A DNA stretch of 64,000 bases from assembly GCA_016185395.1 (NCBI GenBank), contig JACPNR010000013.1, positions 1-64,000 of the forward strand. Reading direction: 5' to 3'. Numbering within the stretch: the stretch's first letter is position 1; each line of letters opens with the position of its first letter. The DNA comes from Candidatus Korobacter versatilis. GTDB lineage: Bacteria; Acidobacteriota; Terriglobia; Terriglobales; Acidobacteriaceae. The notes below the pieces were generated by a model that saw nothing but the letters and a program-made list of their open reading frames with translations, made no database searches and was not told the DNA's origin. Both the position numbers and the translations under genes were made by a program. This document shows positions 1 through 7,127 of this stretch, one piece after another.

Positions 1-830
1 ACCCCGACCATCTTTCCACTCGCTACGAGACCGATACTTCGGGCGGGATGTACCGCACCTTCGGCCACTTCCCCTACGGCGAGACGTGGTACGAGACCGG
101 CGCCGCTTCGCGGCAGAAGTTCACCACCTACGAGCGCGACGGCGAATCCGGCCTCGACTACGCCATTATGCGGTCGTACAGCAGCACTCTCGGACGCTTC
201 TCAGCCCCTGACCCGCTAGCTGGAAGCGTCGGTAATCCGCAATCGCTGGATCGCTATACATATGTGGAATCTGACCCAATAGATTCCATTGATCCACTCG
301 GATTATGGAAGCGCGGCCCTGCCCTGTGCCCACCAAAAGCTGGCCCAGATACCGGCGGCATAGGCAGCGCAATGGGCGGCCATGGTTTCGACACACCGAA
401 GCCAGCGCCGATAAACGAATGCGGACCGCGCGCGAACGGTAAGATTACGCCATGCGTTGATCTCACGGATCCGGGACCGCCGATCTTGAAGCATAAGGGC
501 AAGAACTGCGACCGTATTGAGGAAGTTGCACTCGCCAACGATAGGGCCGCCAAGGAGGCTGCGGTAGACACGTTCGTCCAGGATTTCAAGTGGGGAGAGA
601 TAGGTCTTTTCATAACAGGGTGTGCGGGCGGGGCGGTTGCTGTTGCGGAAACTGCCGACGACCAGCTTGCCCCATATCTCGCATGCCCCTTGATGGGTGG
701 GGCGACAGCACTCGTCGGGGCCCCACTGAATGCGGCTGCTTCAGGGATTCACGGGGCAGCTGTCTTCTACAAGAATGAAGTAAAGGGAATCATTGACACC
801 ACAAAGCAGGCCTATGAATGCAGTAAGTAG
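1..830 (+). CDS. RHS repeat-associated core protein, C-terminal part with variable tip
   Basis: The reading frame is open from base 3, so the 5' part lies outside the window. The first ~100 residues are the RHS-associated core: a PDHLSTRYETD stretch, then GHFPYGETWYETG, GLDYAIMRSYSSTLGRF, DPLAGS, and the DPLGL motif that closes the conserved core. In this family the core forms a shell that releases a C-terminal tip, often a toxin, delivered between cells. The tip here (~170 residues) is not one I recognise. It is rich in Cys and Gly, and its second half has a hydrophobic Gly/Ala-rich segment (FITGCAGGAVAVAETA...LMGGATALVGAPL) that may be membrane-active. Base composition drops after DPLGL, as expected for a swapped tip. 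RHS identity is secure; toxin function is inference. Confidence 0.85.
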   Translation, partial: PDHLSTRYETDTSGGMYRTFGHFPYGETWYETGAASRQKFTTYERDGESGLDYAIMRSYSSTLGRFSAPDPLAGSVGNPQSLDRYTYVESDPIDSIDPLGLWKRGPALCPPKAGPDTGGIGSAMGGHGFDTPKPAPINECGPRANGKITPCVDLTDPGPPILKHKGKNCDRIEEVALANDRAAKEAAVDTFVQDFKWGEIGLFITGCAGGAVAVAETADDQLAPYLACPLMGGATALVGAPLNAAASGIHGAAVFYKNEVKGIIDTTKQAYECSK

Positions 831-897
831 AATTGAGTTGCGTGTCTCGGCTGATTGGATGTCCAACCTTCCTAGAAACCCCGACAAACGCTGACGC

Positions 898-1098
898 ATG
901 ACAAAGACCCCAATCCCTAGGAGCGGCCTGTTGTGCGGAGCGATAGGCTCGATCATCATCGCCAACATTCTCACACAGGTATACCGTCTTGGGTTTTGGC
1001 TGACTCTCGCAGGAGTGGCCACCTTTAGCGTCCTTGTTGGAGTGGTTTATGGTTTCAACTCCCGCAGGAAAATACGGCCGGGTGCCCCACCCAAGTAG
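898..1098 (+). CDS. small two-helix membrane protein, possible RHS-tip immunity protein
   Basis: This 66-residue ORF follows the RHS stop by about 70 bases on the same strand. It has two hydrophobic stretches (about residues 12-27 and 33-51) and a basic C-terminus. No family is recognised. Genes directly after an RHS tip often encode the cognate immunity protein, so that role is plausible by position only. There is no clear ribosome binding site before the ATG, and the sequence is less GC-rich than the housekeeping genes nearby. Confidence 0.4.
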   Translation: MTKTPIPRSGLLCGAIGSIIIANILTQVYRLGFWLTLAGVATFSVLVGVVYGFNSRRKIRPGAPPK

Positions 1099-1371
1099 GC
1101 GGGCGGGTGGCCCAGGTCAAATGGGGGTGCCCCAGACAAGCCGGTTTTGCTTGTCTGGGAGGCAGAATGTCCGCCGGCTCCGCCATCACGACTTACGTCT
1201 TCTCCGGCTTCAAGGTCATCGCCGAGTACACCGGCGCCGCGCCCACGCTCTCGCGGGAGTACGTCTACGCCGGGCGGGTGGCCCACGCTTTCCGGGGTTG
1301 AAGTAGAGGCTGACAGAATGTGGGTGCCCCATCCTTTGCGGAGCAGCTTCACCGCGGAGCAAAGGGTGGGA
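1078..1371. repeat. palindromic GGGTGCCCCA-type intergenic repeat modules
   Basis: The stretch carries GGGTGCCCCA at about 1080, 1126 and 1321, GGGCGGGTGGCCCA at about 1101 and 1272, and CAGAATGT at about 1163 and 1313. Two hairpins are present: an 11-bp perfect stem (1131-1141 with 1149-1159, CCCAGACAAGC) and a longer imperfect one (CCCATCCTTTGC at about 1328 with GCAAAGGGTGGG at about 1360). The modules interrupt the end of an RHS core fragment at 1275. Confidence 0.7.
1182..1274 (+). pseudogene. detached RHS core fragment
   Basis: This frame encodes ITTYVFSGFKVIAEYTG followed by APTLSREYVYAG, a typical RHS-core segment. It is the piece that should lie just upstream of the first residues of the RHS protein that opens this window. 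Reading stops making RHS sense at 1275, where a GGGCGGGTGGCCCA repeat begins. The fragment has no start of its own and is best read as a leftover from duplication or tip exchange. Confidence 0.6.
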
Positions 1372-1461
1372 GGCAAAATCCTTTACAAAAATTCTTGTCA
1401 AGCCCCCAAAATCTACGTTTTCACGCTAAGTCTCTCCACTTTCTCACAATGGCTGGTCTCC

Positions 1462-1664
1462 GGGGATACCTCGGGAATCCCCGGGGATTCTTGGGGATTT
1501 CGGGCAAATCCCCGGGGATTCCCTGGGGATTCTTTGGGGATTTGTCTCCCCAACTCGCTGAAAACAAACAATCTGCCTCGGATTAAACGGTGGGGGGTGG
1601 GGAGGACGGGCGGACCCAAACCAGAGCGAGCAGGATTGGGATTCGATTGGGATTCATTGGGATT
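1462..1664. repeat. GGGGATT array, roughly helically phased, with palindromes
   Basis: The gene-free stretch 1302-1775 contains this array. GGGGATT occurs exactly at 1483, 1493, 1514, 1525 and 1536 (steps of 10, 21, 11 and 11). TGGGATT recurs at 1637, 1648 and 1658. Two perfect palindromes are formed: GAATCCCCGGGGATTC at 1475-1490 and AATCCCCGGGGATT at 1507-1520. No convincing gene is seen in the rest of the 474-bp gap; a G-rich run (GGGAGGGGGAGGGGG) sits at about 1703-1718. Confidence 0.75.
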
Positions 1665-1740
1665 TCGCCAGTCAAGTAGTTGATCCCAAAAGACCGGTCT
1701 CAGGGAGGGGGAGGGGGATATCCGCAGGGCTAGATCCTAA

Positions 1741-1770
1741 CGACTAGCGACTAGAGAACTAGCGACCAGC
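1741..1770. repeat. CGACTAG heptamer array
   Basis: CGACTAG occurs twice in tandem, followed by an 8-nt variant AGAACTAG and then CGACCAG. The array lies just downstream (minus strand) of the patatin-family gene that ends at 1776. Confidence 0.6.
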
Positions 1771-1775
1771 GCCTT

Positions 1776-2732
1776 CTACTTCGCCAGCGCGGGCCGCGGG
1801 ATGGGAGCGGAAGCGCCGCCCTTGAGGCGCTCTTGTGCCGAAGCGGCCGTCGTCACCCTCTGCTTCTCTTCGAACCAGGCATGCATCTGCGGAACGACTT
1901 GCCGCGCCGCATCTTCGCCGACCTTGACCAGTTCTTTCGCGCGTTCGAAGCCGTCGTAGCTGAAACCGTCGACATTGGGCTCGAGCACCAGGTCGGAGTG
2001 CGCCTTCCACAGGTGGCACATCTTGGCCTGCGCGATGGAGAAGCACTGCCCGATGACGTCGAAGATGTGCCGCGGGCCCTTCACGTTCACCCAGTGCGCG
2101 CTCAGGTAGACGGAGAGCACCTTGTCCGCGCCCATTTCCTTCAGCGGCTCCGCCGGCACGCTGTGCGCGAGCAGGCCGTCGACCATCAGGCGGCCGTTCA
2201 CGTTCACCGGAAGGAACATCCCCGGATACGCGCAGCTCGCGCGGATGGGATCGATGAGCGGGCCGCTCTTGAATATCACCCCGTCGCCAGTGACGAAGTC
2301 CGTGGCCGAGATGGCGAGCGGTATCTTGCACTCTTCGAATGTCTTCACCTTGACCAGCTTCTCGAGGAATCCGGTCATGCGGTCGTTCGAGGCAAGGCCG
2401 TAACGCGAGAGGGTCCAGCGGGCAAAACTCGAGAAGCGCACCAGGTGCGCGATCTCTTCCAACTCCTTGGCAGAGACGCCGGAGCAATACGCCGCCGCGA
2501 TGACCGCGCCAACACTTGTGCCCCCAATGAACGAGATCGGGATATTTTCCTGTTCGAGGACTTTCAGGATGCCGACGTGGACCAGCCCGCGGGCAAAGCC
2601 GCCGCCCAGCGCCAAGCCTATCTTCGGGGCTGTATGGTCCTCTTCGGGCACAGCGGGCGGCTGCCCGAGCGGGCGCGTAAGCTCGTTGGCGAACGCCTTC
2701 ACCGAGCGGCGGATTTTCCCCAGCGTCTTCAA
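1776..2732 (-). CDS. patatin-like phospholipase / RssA-type lipid acyl hydrolase
   Basis: The 318-residue protein has all patatin landmarks. There is a glycine-rich oxyanion loop (GLALGGGFARGLVHVG, residues 39-54), a nucleophile elbow GTSVG with Ser73, and a DG pair at Asp185-Gly186 (GRLMVDGLL) completing the Ser-Asp dyad. No signal peptide is seen, so it is probably cytoplasmic or membrane-associated and hydrolyses acyl chains from phospholipids or related lipids. The length matches bacterial RssA-like members (about 300 residues). It stands alone on the minus strand, with a heptamer array downstream. The exact substrate cannot be read from sequence. Confidence 0.9.
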   Translation of the reverse strand: MKTLGKIRRSVKAFANELTRPLGQPPAVPEEDHTAPKIGLALGGGFARGLVHVGILKVLEQENIPISFIGGTSVGAVIAAAYCSGVSAKELEEIAHLVRFSSFARWTLSRYGLASNDRMTGFLEKLVKVKTFEECKIPLAISATDFVTGDGVIFKSGPLIDPIRASCAYPGMFLPVNVNGRLMVDGLLAHSVPAEPLKEMGADKVLSVYLSAHWVNVKGPRHIFDVIGQCFSIAQAKMCHLWKAHSDLVLEPNVDGFSYDGFERAKELVKVGEDAARQVVPQMHAWFEEKQRVTTAASAQERLKGGASAPIPRPALAK

Positions 2733-2923
2733 GACGCTCTCCCCGTGCCTCCGCGGCTGCCGGGCCCGCTGAAGCTACCTACGTACTTAGACGCTAAGAT
2801 GCTGCTCGGCGGTGCCGTGCTGCCGCAGATTTCGTGCAGACCTGTGTCCCGCGGCCCTGTATCAGGTTGGCTGGATATGGCGCGCCCTCGGAAACCGGCC
2901 AAATCCCGCCCGGCGGCCCGCTG

Positions 2924-3061
2924 GTGAGCTTCTACCTGCTGCGCTATGTGAGCGGCACCCTCGGCGAGATCGCGGAGGAGATGCAGCACGAGGTCCGCAG
3001 GGCGCGCTGGGTCCCGCTCGCCACACTGTTTGGATGTCAGTGCCGGCTAAGCGCGCTCTAA
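2924..3061 (+). pseudogene. C-terminal remnant of a Nudix hydrolase
   Basis: The frame encodes VSFYLLRYVSGTLGE then QHEVRRARWVPL, which matches the C-terminal strand and helix region of Nudix (NTP/ADP-ribose pyrophosphatase) proteins. The upstream Nudix box (GX5EX7REUXEEXGU) is absent, and the end is replaced by unrelated residues. The frame overlaps the 3' end of the opposing thiolase by about 15 bp. It is most likely a decayed gene fragment. Confidence 0.5.
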
Positions 3062-4225
3062 CGCCAGCGCCATTCCCAGCCCGCCGGAGACACAGAGCGT
3101 CGCCAGCCCGAGCTTGGCGTTGCGCTTCTGCATCTCGTGGACCAGCGTCACGGTGATGCGCGTGCCGGTCGCGCCGATGGGATGTCAGAGCGAGATGGCG
3201 CCGCCGTTCACATTCAACTTCTCGCGGTCGAAGTGCAGCTCGCGGTCGCAGGCGAGCACCTGCGCGGCGAACGCTTCGTTGAGTTCGATGAGATCGAAGG
3301 CCGCCAGCTTCAGCCCGGTCTTCTTCTCGAGCTTCGCGATGGCCGGCACCGGGCCGATGCCCATGGTCCGCGGCTCCACGCCGGCCTGCGTCCAGGCAAC
3401 AACGCGGGCCAGCGGCTTGAGGTTGTTCTGCTTGACGAACGCCGCAGACGCCAGCACCACCGCCGCCGCGCCGTCGGTGATGCCGGAGGAGTTCCCTGCC
3501 GTCACCGTGCCGGTCTTTGAGAACACCGGGCCAAGCTTGGCCAGCTTCTCCAGCGACGACCCGAAGAACGGATGCTCATCCTGCGCGAACGTGGTGGGGC
3601 CTTTCTTCGATTCGAGCGTCACCGGCACGATCTCGCCGGCGAACTTGCCGCCGTGGATGGCTCGCTCGCCGCGCTGTTGCGACATGAGCGCGAACTCGTC
3701 CTGCTCTTCGCGTGGGACCTTGTACTGCTCCGCCAGTGCCTCGGCCGTCTCGCCCATCACCAGCTTGGCCAGCGGACAGAAGAAGCCGTCGCGATACATG
3801 CCATCCACCAGTTCCTGATTGCCGAGCCGATATCCCCAGCGCACGCCCTCGAGGTAGAACGGCAGCCGCGACATGGATTCCGTGCCGCCCGCAAGCACCA
3901 CATCGGCGTTGCCGGCGGTGATGGAGTCGAAGCCGTTGGCGATGGACTTCATGCCCGAGGCGCACGCCATGTTCAACGTGTAGGCGGTGACTTCCTTCGG
4001 CACGCCGGCGCGCACGGATATCTGCCGCGCCACGTTCGGGCCGCCGCCGGCCTGGCGCGCGTTGCCGAAGATGGTCTCGTCCACCTGCTCGGGACGAACG
4101 CCCGCACGTGCGAGGGCTGCTTTCGCCGCGACCACGCCCATGTCCGCGGCGGTCTCGGAAGCCAGCGTCCCGCCGAACTTGCCGATGGGCGTGCGCACCG
4201 CCGCCACGATGTAAACCTCAGCCAC
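3047..4225 (-). pseudogene. acetyl-CoA acetyltransferase (thiolase) interrupted by an in-frame TGA
   Basis: The start is GTG at 4225 with a strong GGAGG eight bases upstream. The first 346 codons encode a normal thiolase: AVRTPIGKFGG near the N-terminus, the acyl-accepting Cys88 in NMACASG, and a long well-conserved core. Codon 347 (3187-3185) is TGA where the family has Gly in the SLGHPIGATG motif. The frame then continues intact to a natural stop at 3047, including GHPIG (catalytic His) and CVSGGLG (second catalytic Cys). The full length would be 392 residues, exactly the usual size. A single G-to-T change from GGA explains the stop. As written, the product lacks two catalytic residues. It is a recent mutation, a strain variant or a sequencing/assembly error. 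Confidence 0.8.
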
Positions 4226-4302
4226 TGGTGCCTCCAGAGAATTTTCAGTGTACCGCAACGAATGACAACCGCAGAGGACGCCAAGGACGCAGAGGAAGGT
4301 CC

Positions 4303-4438
4303 AATAAGAACAGGAGGAGGAGAGGAGGAGAGGAGGAAGATCAGGAGAACAACTTAAAGAAAGAAAAGGAAAAGCAGAACGGGAGGGAAGAAACATAAAG
4401 AAGGTTTCCTCCCTTCCTCCTGTCCTCCTGTTTTTATT
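4303..4438. repeat. long purine/pyrimidine inverted repeat (AGGAGG/CCTCCT)
   Basis: The arm at 4303-4333 (AATAAGAACAGGAGGAGGAG and on) is nearly complementary to 4408-4438 (ending CCTCCTGTTTTTATTT). It lies in the 238-bp gap between the divergent thiolase and rlmB genes. A 9-nt periodic stretch (GCAGAGGAC, GCCAAGGAC, GCAGAGGAA) precedes it at 4271-4297. Confidence 0.65.
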
Positions 4439-4463
4439 TGATCTCCTGCATAATGGAAGATCC

Positions 4464-5249
4464 ATGGACGTCATCTTCGGCATCCATTCCGTCACTGAAG
4501 CGCTGAAGGCGCGCGCGCGCAACTTCGACCACGTCGAGGTGGCGAAGGACCGCCACGACCCGAAGATCCAGCGCATCATCGACGACTGCCGCGTGTCGAG
4601 CATCCCGGTGCGCTTCGTCCCGCGCGAATCGCTCGACCGGCTGGCGCGCTCCGCCAATCACCAGGGCGTGGTCGCGGTGACGTCGTCGAAGAAATATTCG
4701 CAAGTCGAGGACTTCATCGCCTCCAAGCGCGGGCCGTGGAGCTTCCTCGTGGTGCTCGACGGCGTGGAGGACCCGCACAACCTCGGCGCGGTCATCCGCG
4801 CGGCCGATGGCGCCGGCGCCGACGGCATCATCATTCCGGAGCGCCGCGCCGTGCACGTGACGGGGACGGTGGCGAAGGCCTCCGCAGGCGCGAGCGAGCA
4901 CATGCCGCTCGCCAAGGTCACCAACATCTCGCGCACGCTCGAAGACCTGAAGGACGAGAACATCTGGATCGTGGGACTCGACGAGCGCGGCACGCAGACG
5001 TACGACCAAGTGGACTACAAGATGGATTGCGCGCTCGTCTTCGGCGCCGAGGGCAAGGGACTCCACGAGCACGTCCGCAAGCATTGCGACTTCCTGGTGA
5101 ATATCCCCATGGCCGGGTCGGTCTCGTCGTTGAACGTATCGGTCGCGTCGGGCATCGTGATGTACGAGGTCGTGCGCCAGCGTTCCGCGGCCGCCCTGCC
5201 CGAGCGCTCCGGCAAACGAAAGCAAGACAGGCAAGAGGAAGAAGATTAG
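4464..5249 (+). CDS. rlmB: 23S rRNA 2'-O-ribose methyltransferase, RlmB/TrmH (SpoU) family
   Basis: This is a 261-residue SpoU-class methyltransferase. The N-terminal ~75 residues form the substrate-binding domain (FGIHSVTEAL...). The three SpoU motifs follow: VLDGVEDPHNLGAVIRAAD near residue 97, VFGAEGKGL near 195, and IPMAGSVSSLNVSVA near 214, which makes the trefoil-knot SAM site. RlmB methylates a guanosine in the peptidyl-transferase region of 23S rRNA (Gm2251 in E. coli). The C-terminus is a short, charged Lys/Glu-rich tail. The exact target nucleotide is inferred from the family. Confidence 0.88.
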   Translation: MDVIFGIHSVTEALKARARNFDHVEVAKDRHDPKIQRIIDDCRVSSIPVRFVPRESLDRLARSANHQGVVAVTSSKKYSQVEDFIASKRGPWSFLVVLDGVEDPHNLGAVIRAADGAGADGIIIPERRAVHVTGTVAKASAGASEHMPLAKVTNISRTLEDLKDENIWIVGLDERGTQTYDQVDYKMDCALVFGAEGKGLHEHVRKHCDFLVNIPMAGSVSSLNVSVASGIVMYEVVRQRSAAALPERSGKRKQDRQEEED

Positions 5250-5252
5250 CGT

Positions 5253-7028
5253 TTGCGAATCCCTTCTTTATTCCTCCGCGCTTCCCTCCACGTCCTCTGC
5301 GTCCTCCCTGTCTTTCTTGCGGCCCCGGGTTCAAGCCAGTCGCAACCGACGCAACCCGACCGCGAAGCCTTCACCATCACGCGCTGGCAGCTGGACCTCC
5401 GCATCGCTCCCGCCGACGGCACGCTGGCTGCGAACGGCACGCTGACCTTGCGTAACGACTCGCTCGTGCCGCAGTCGCAAGCTGTCTTGCAAATCTCATC
5501 GACACTGCGCTGGAATTCGATCACCATCGGCGGCACGCCGGCGGAGTTCAAGCGCAGCGAGCTGCGCTCGGACTTCGACCATACCGGCTCGCTCTCCGAA
5601 GCAGTCATCGCGCTGCCGCATGCGGTCGCGCCCCAGGGCACCATCGAGATGGAGGTGGATTACGCCGGCACCATCCCGCTCGACGCGCGCCGCCTAACCG
5701 AGACGAGCAGCGGACGCATCCCGCTCGCGGTCGCCGAGGCCAGCGACTGGGACCGCATCTCGAACGAGTACACCATCGTGCGCGGCGCGGGATACGTGGC
5801 GTGGTATCCCATCGCGCTCGAGCCCGACTCCCTCGCCTGGGCGCAGCGCTTCTTTGAACACCTGGGTGCGTGGCGCCAGCGGCACGCGGCGAGCCGGCTC
5901 TCGATCGACGTCTGCGTGAACGCGCTCGTGCCCGCGGGATTCACCGTGATCGCCAGCGGCAAGCCGCGCCCGGCCGCGGCCTCGAGTTCCGGACGCAGCA
6001 AGTGCGTGGGCTTCGACTTTGACCTCGCCAACGACCGCGTGCCGGTGCTCGCGGCCGCGCTCTTCGGCGTGGCCGAGCGCGAACATGCCACGGCGTATTA
6101 CCTGGGCTCGCGTCCGACGGCGCTCGACGTGCTCGCCGCGTTCGAGACCGCCGAGCAGACGCTCGCCGCGTGGTCGCCCGCAGTGTTCACGCCACGCGAG
6201 AAGAGCGCGATGGTGCAGCTCCCCGGGGCGCACATCGCCGCCTTTGAGAGCGGCCCGTTCCTCACCACGCCCTTCGATGCCAGCGACAAACTGCTGTTGC
6301 AAACGAACGCGGCGCGCCAGATCGCGCATGCCTCGTTCGCTTCGCCGCGCTTGTGGATCGACGAAGGCGTAGCGCAGTTCGCGCAAGTGCTCATCCACGA
6401 GCATGCCGCCGGACGCAAGGCCGCGCTCGCCTTCATGAACACGCGCACCCCGATCCTCGCGCAGGTCGAGGACTCGCTGCTGCAATCCGACGACGAGCTG
6501 CGCGGCGACCCGCTCGTCCTCAGCCGCAACGACGTGCTCACGCGCCTGAAAGGGATGTTCGTGTGGTCGATGCTGCGCGACATGGCCGGCGACGCAGCGC
6601 TCCAACGCGCGCTCGCCGCGTATCGCGCGGCAGACGACAAGGAGCCTTCCTATATCCAGCGGCTGCTCGAGCACGAATCTCAAGTCGGCGGGAAAAGGGT
6701 GGACCTGGAATGGTTCTTCGATGACTGGATCTATCGCGACCGCGGGCTGCCCGCCTTCAAGATCGCGGAGGTGAAGGTGCGGCCCACGCTGCGGAACTCC
6801 TTCACCGTGGAAGCGACCATCGAAAACTCCGGCGACGCGGGCGCCGAGGTCCCCGTGGCCGTCACCACGAGCGCGGGCGAGACAGAACAACGCGTACTCG
6901 TCCCCGCGGGACAGAAAGTGACGGCCCACATCACCGTTTCCGCGCAGCCGACGAGCGTGATGGTGAACGACGGCAGCGTGCCGGAAGCTGACCGCAGCGA
7001 TAACACGTGGAAGAATGAGAAAAAGTAG
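5253..7028 (+). CDS. exported M1 aminopeptidase-like protein with degenerate zinc site
   Basis: The 591-residue protein starts at TTG 5253, four bases after the rlmB stop, with a purine-rich AGAGGAAGAAG upstream. Residues 1-29 look like a signal peptide (SLHVLCVLPVFLAAPGSSQ). An M1-like N-terminal beta domain follows, then a catalytic-like domain with WIDEGVAQF (368-376), the counterpart of the WLxEGFA motif. The zinc motif expected just upstream as HExxH reads RQIAH (355-359), so the first His and the catalytic Glu are missing. Peptide hydrolysis is therefore doubtful; a binding or chaperone role is possible. The C-terminus resembles a beta-sandwich (CARDB-like, about 505-580). Its signal peptide is encoded by intergenic-type repeat sequence, and the stop TAG is the first three bases of a heptamer array. 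Confidence 0.75.
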   Translation: MRIPSLFLRASLHVLCVLPVFLAAPGSSQSQPTQPDREAFTITRWQLDLRIAPADGTLAANGTLTLRNDSLVPQSQAVLQISSTLRWNSITIGGTPAEFKRSELRSDFDHTGSLSEAVIALPHAVAPQGTIEMEVDYAGTIPLDARRLTETSSGRIPLAVAEASDWDRISNEYTIVRGAGYVAWYPIALEPDSLAWAQRFFEHLGAWRQRHAASRLSIDVCVNALVPAGFTVIASGKPRPAAASSSGRSKCVGFDFDLANDRVPVLAAALFGVAEREHATAYYLGSRPTALDVLAAFETAEQTLAAWSPAVFTPREKSAMVQLPGAHIAAFESGPFLTTPFDASDKLLLQTNAARQIAHASFASPRLWIDEGVAQFAQVLIHEHAAGRKAALAFMNTRTPILAQVEDSLLQSDDELRGDPLVLSRNDVLTRLKGMFVWSMLRDMAGDAALQRALAAYRAADDKEPSYIQRLLEHESQVGGKRVDLEWFFDDWIYRDRGLPAFKIAEVKVRPTLRNSFTVEATIENSGDAGAEVPVAVTTSAGETEQRVLVPAGQKVTAHITVSAQPTSVMVNDGSVPEADRSDNTWKNEKK

Positions 7029-7113
7029 TTAGGAGCTAGTAGTTAGGAGTTAGCAAGTGCCAAAGCTATGCTGCTCGTCGCAGGCCAACTCCTAACTACT
7101 AACTCCTAGCTAC
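7026..7113. repeat. inverted heptamer array (TAGTTAG / CTAACTA)
   Basis: Four phased 7-mers, TAGTTAG GAGCTAG TAGTTAG and GAGTTAG, run from 7026, the stop codon of the upstream gene, to 7053. Bases 7087-7113 are the inverse complement with two differences over 27 nt, both compatible with G-U pairing in RNA. The predicted hairpin has a ~33-nt loop and could end transcription between the two genes. Confidence 0.8.
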
Positions 7114-7127
7114 TTCGAGAGAGCCCG

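Noticed and set aside
1147-1683. 178-codon plus-strand frame in the repeat region
   Set aside because: The translation is Pro/Ser/Arg/Gly low-complexity generated by the GGGGATT and GGGTGCCCCA repeats.
3185-3187. Selenocysteine at the thiolase TGA
   Set aside because: The family has Gly, not Cys, at this position, and there is no reason for Sec in a thiolase; a simple G-to-T change is enough.
7025-7116. CRISPR array
   Set aside because: The repeats are 7-nt units in inverted arrangement without spacers or nearby cas genes.
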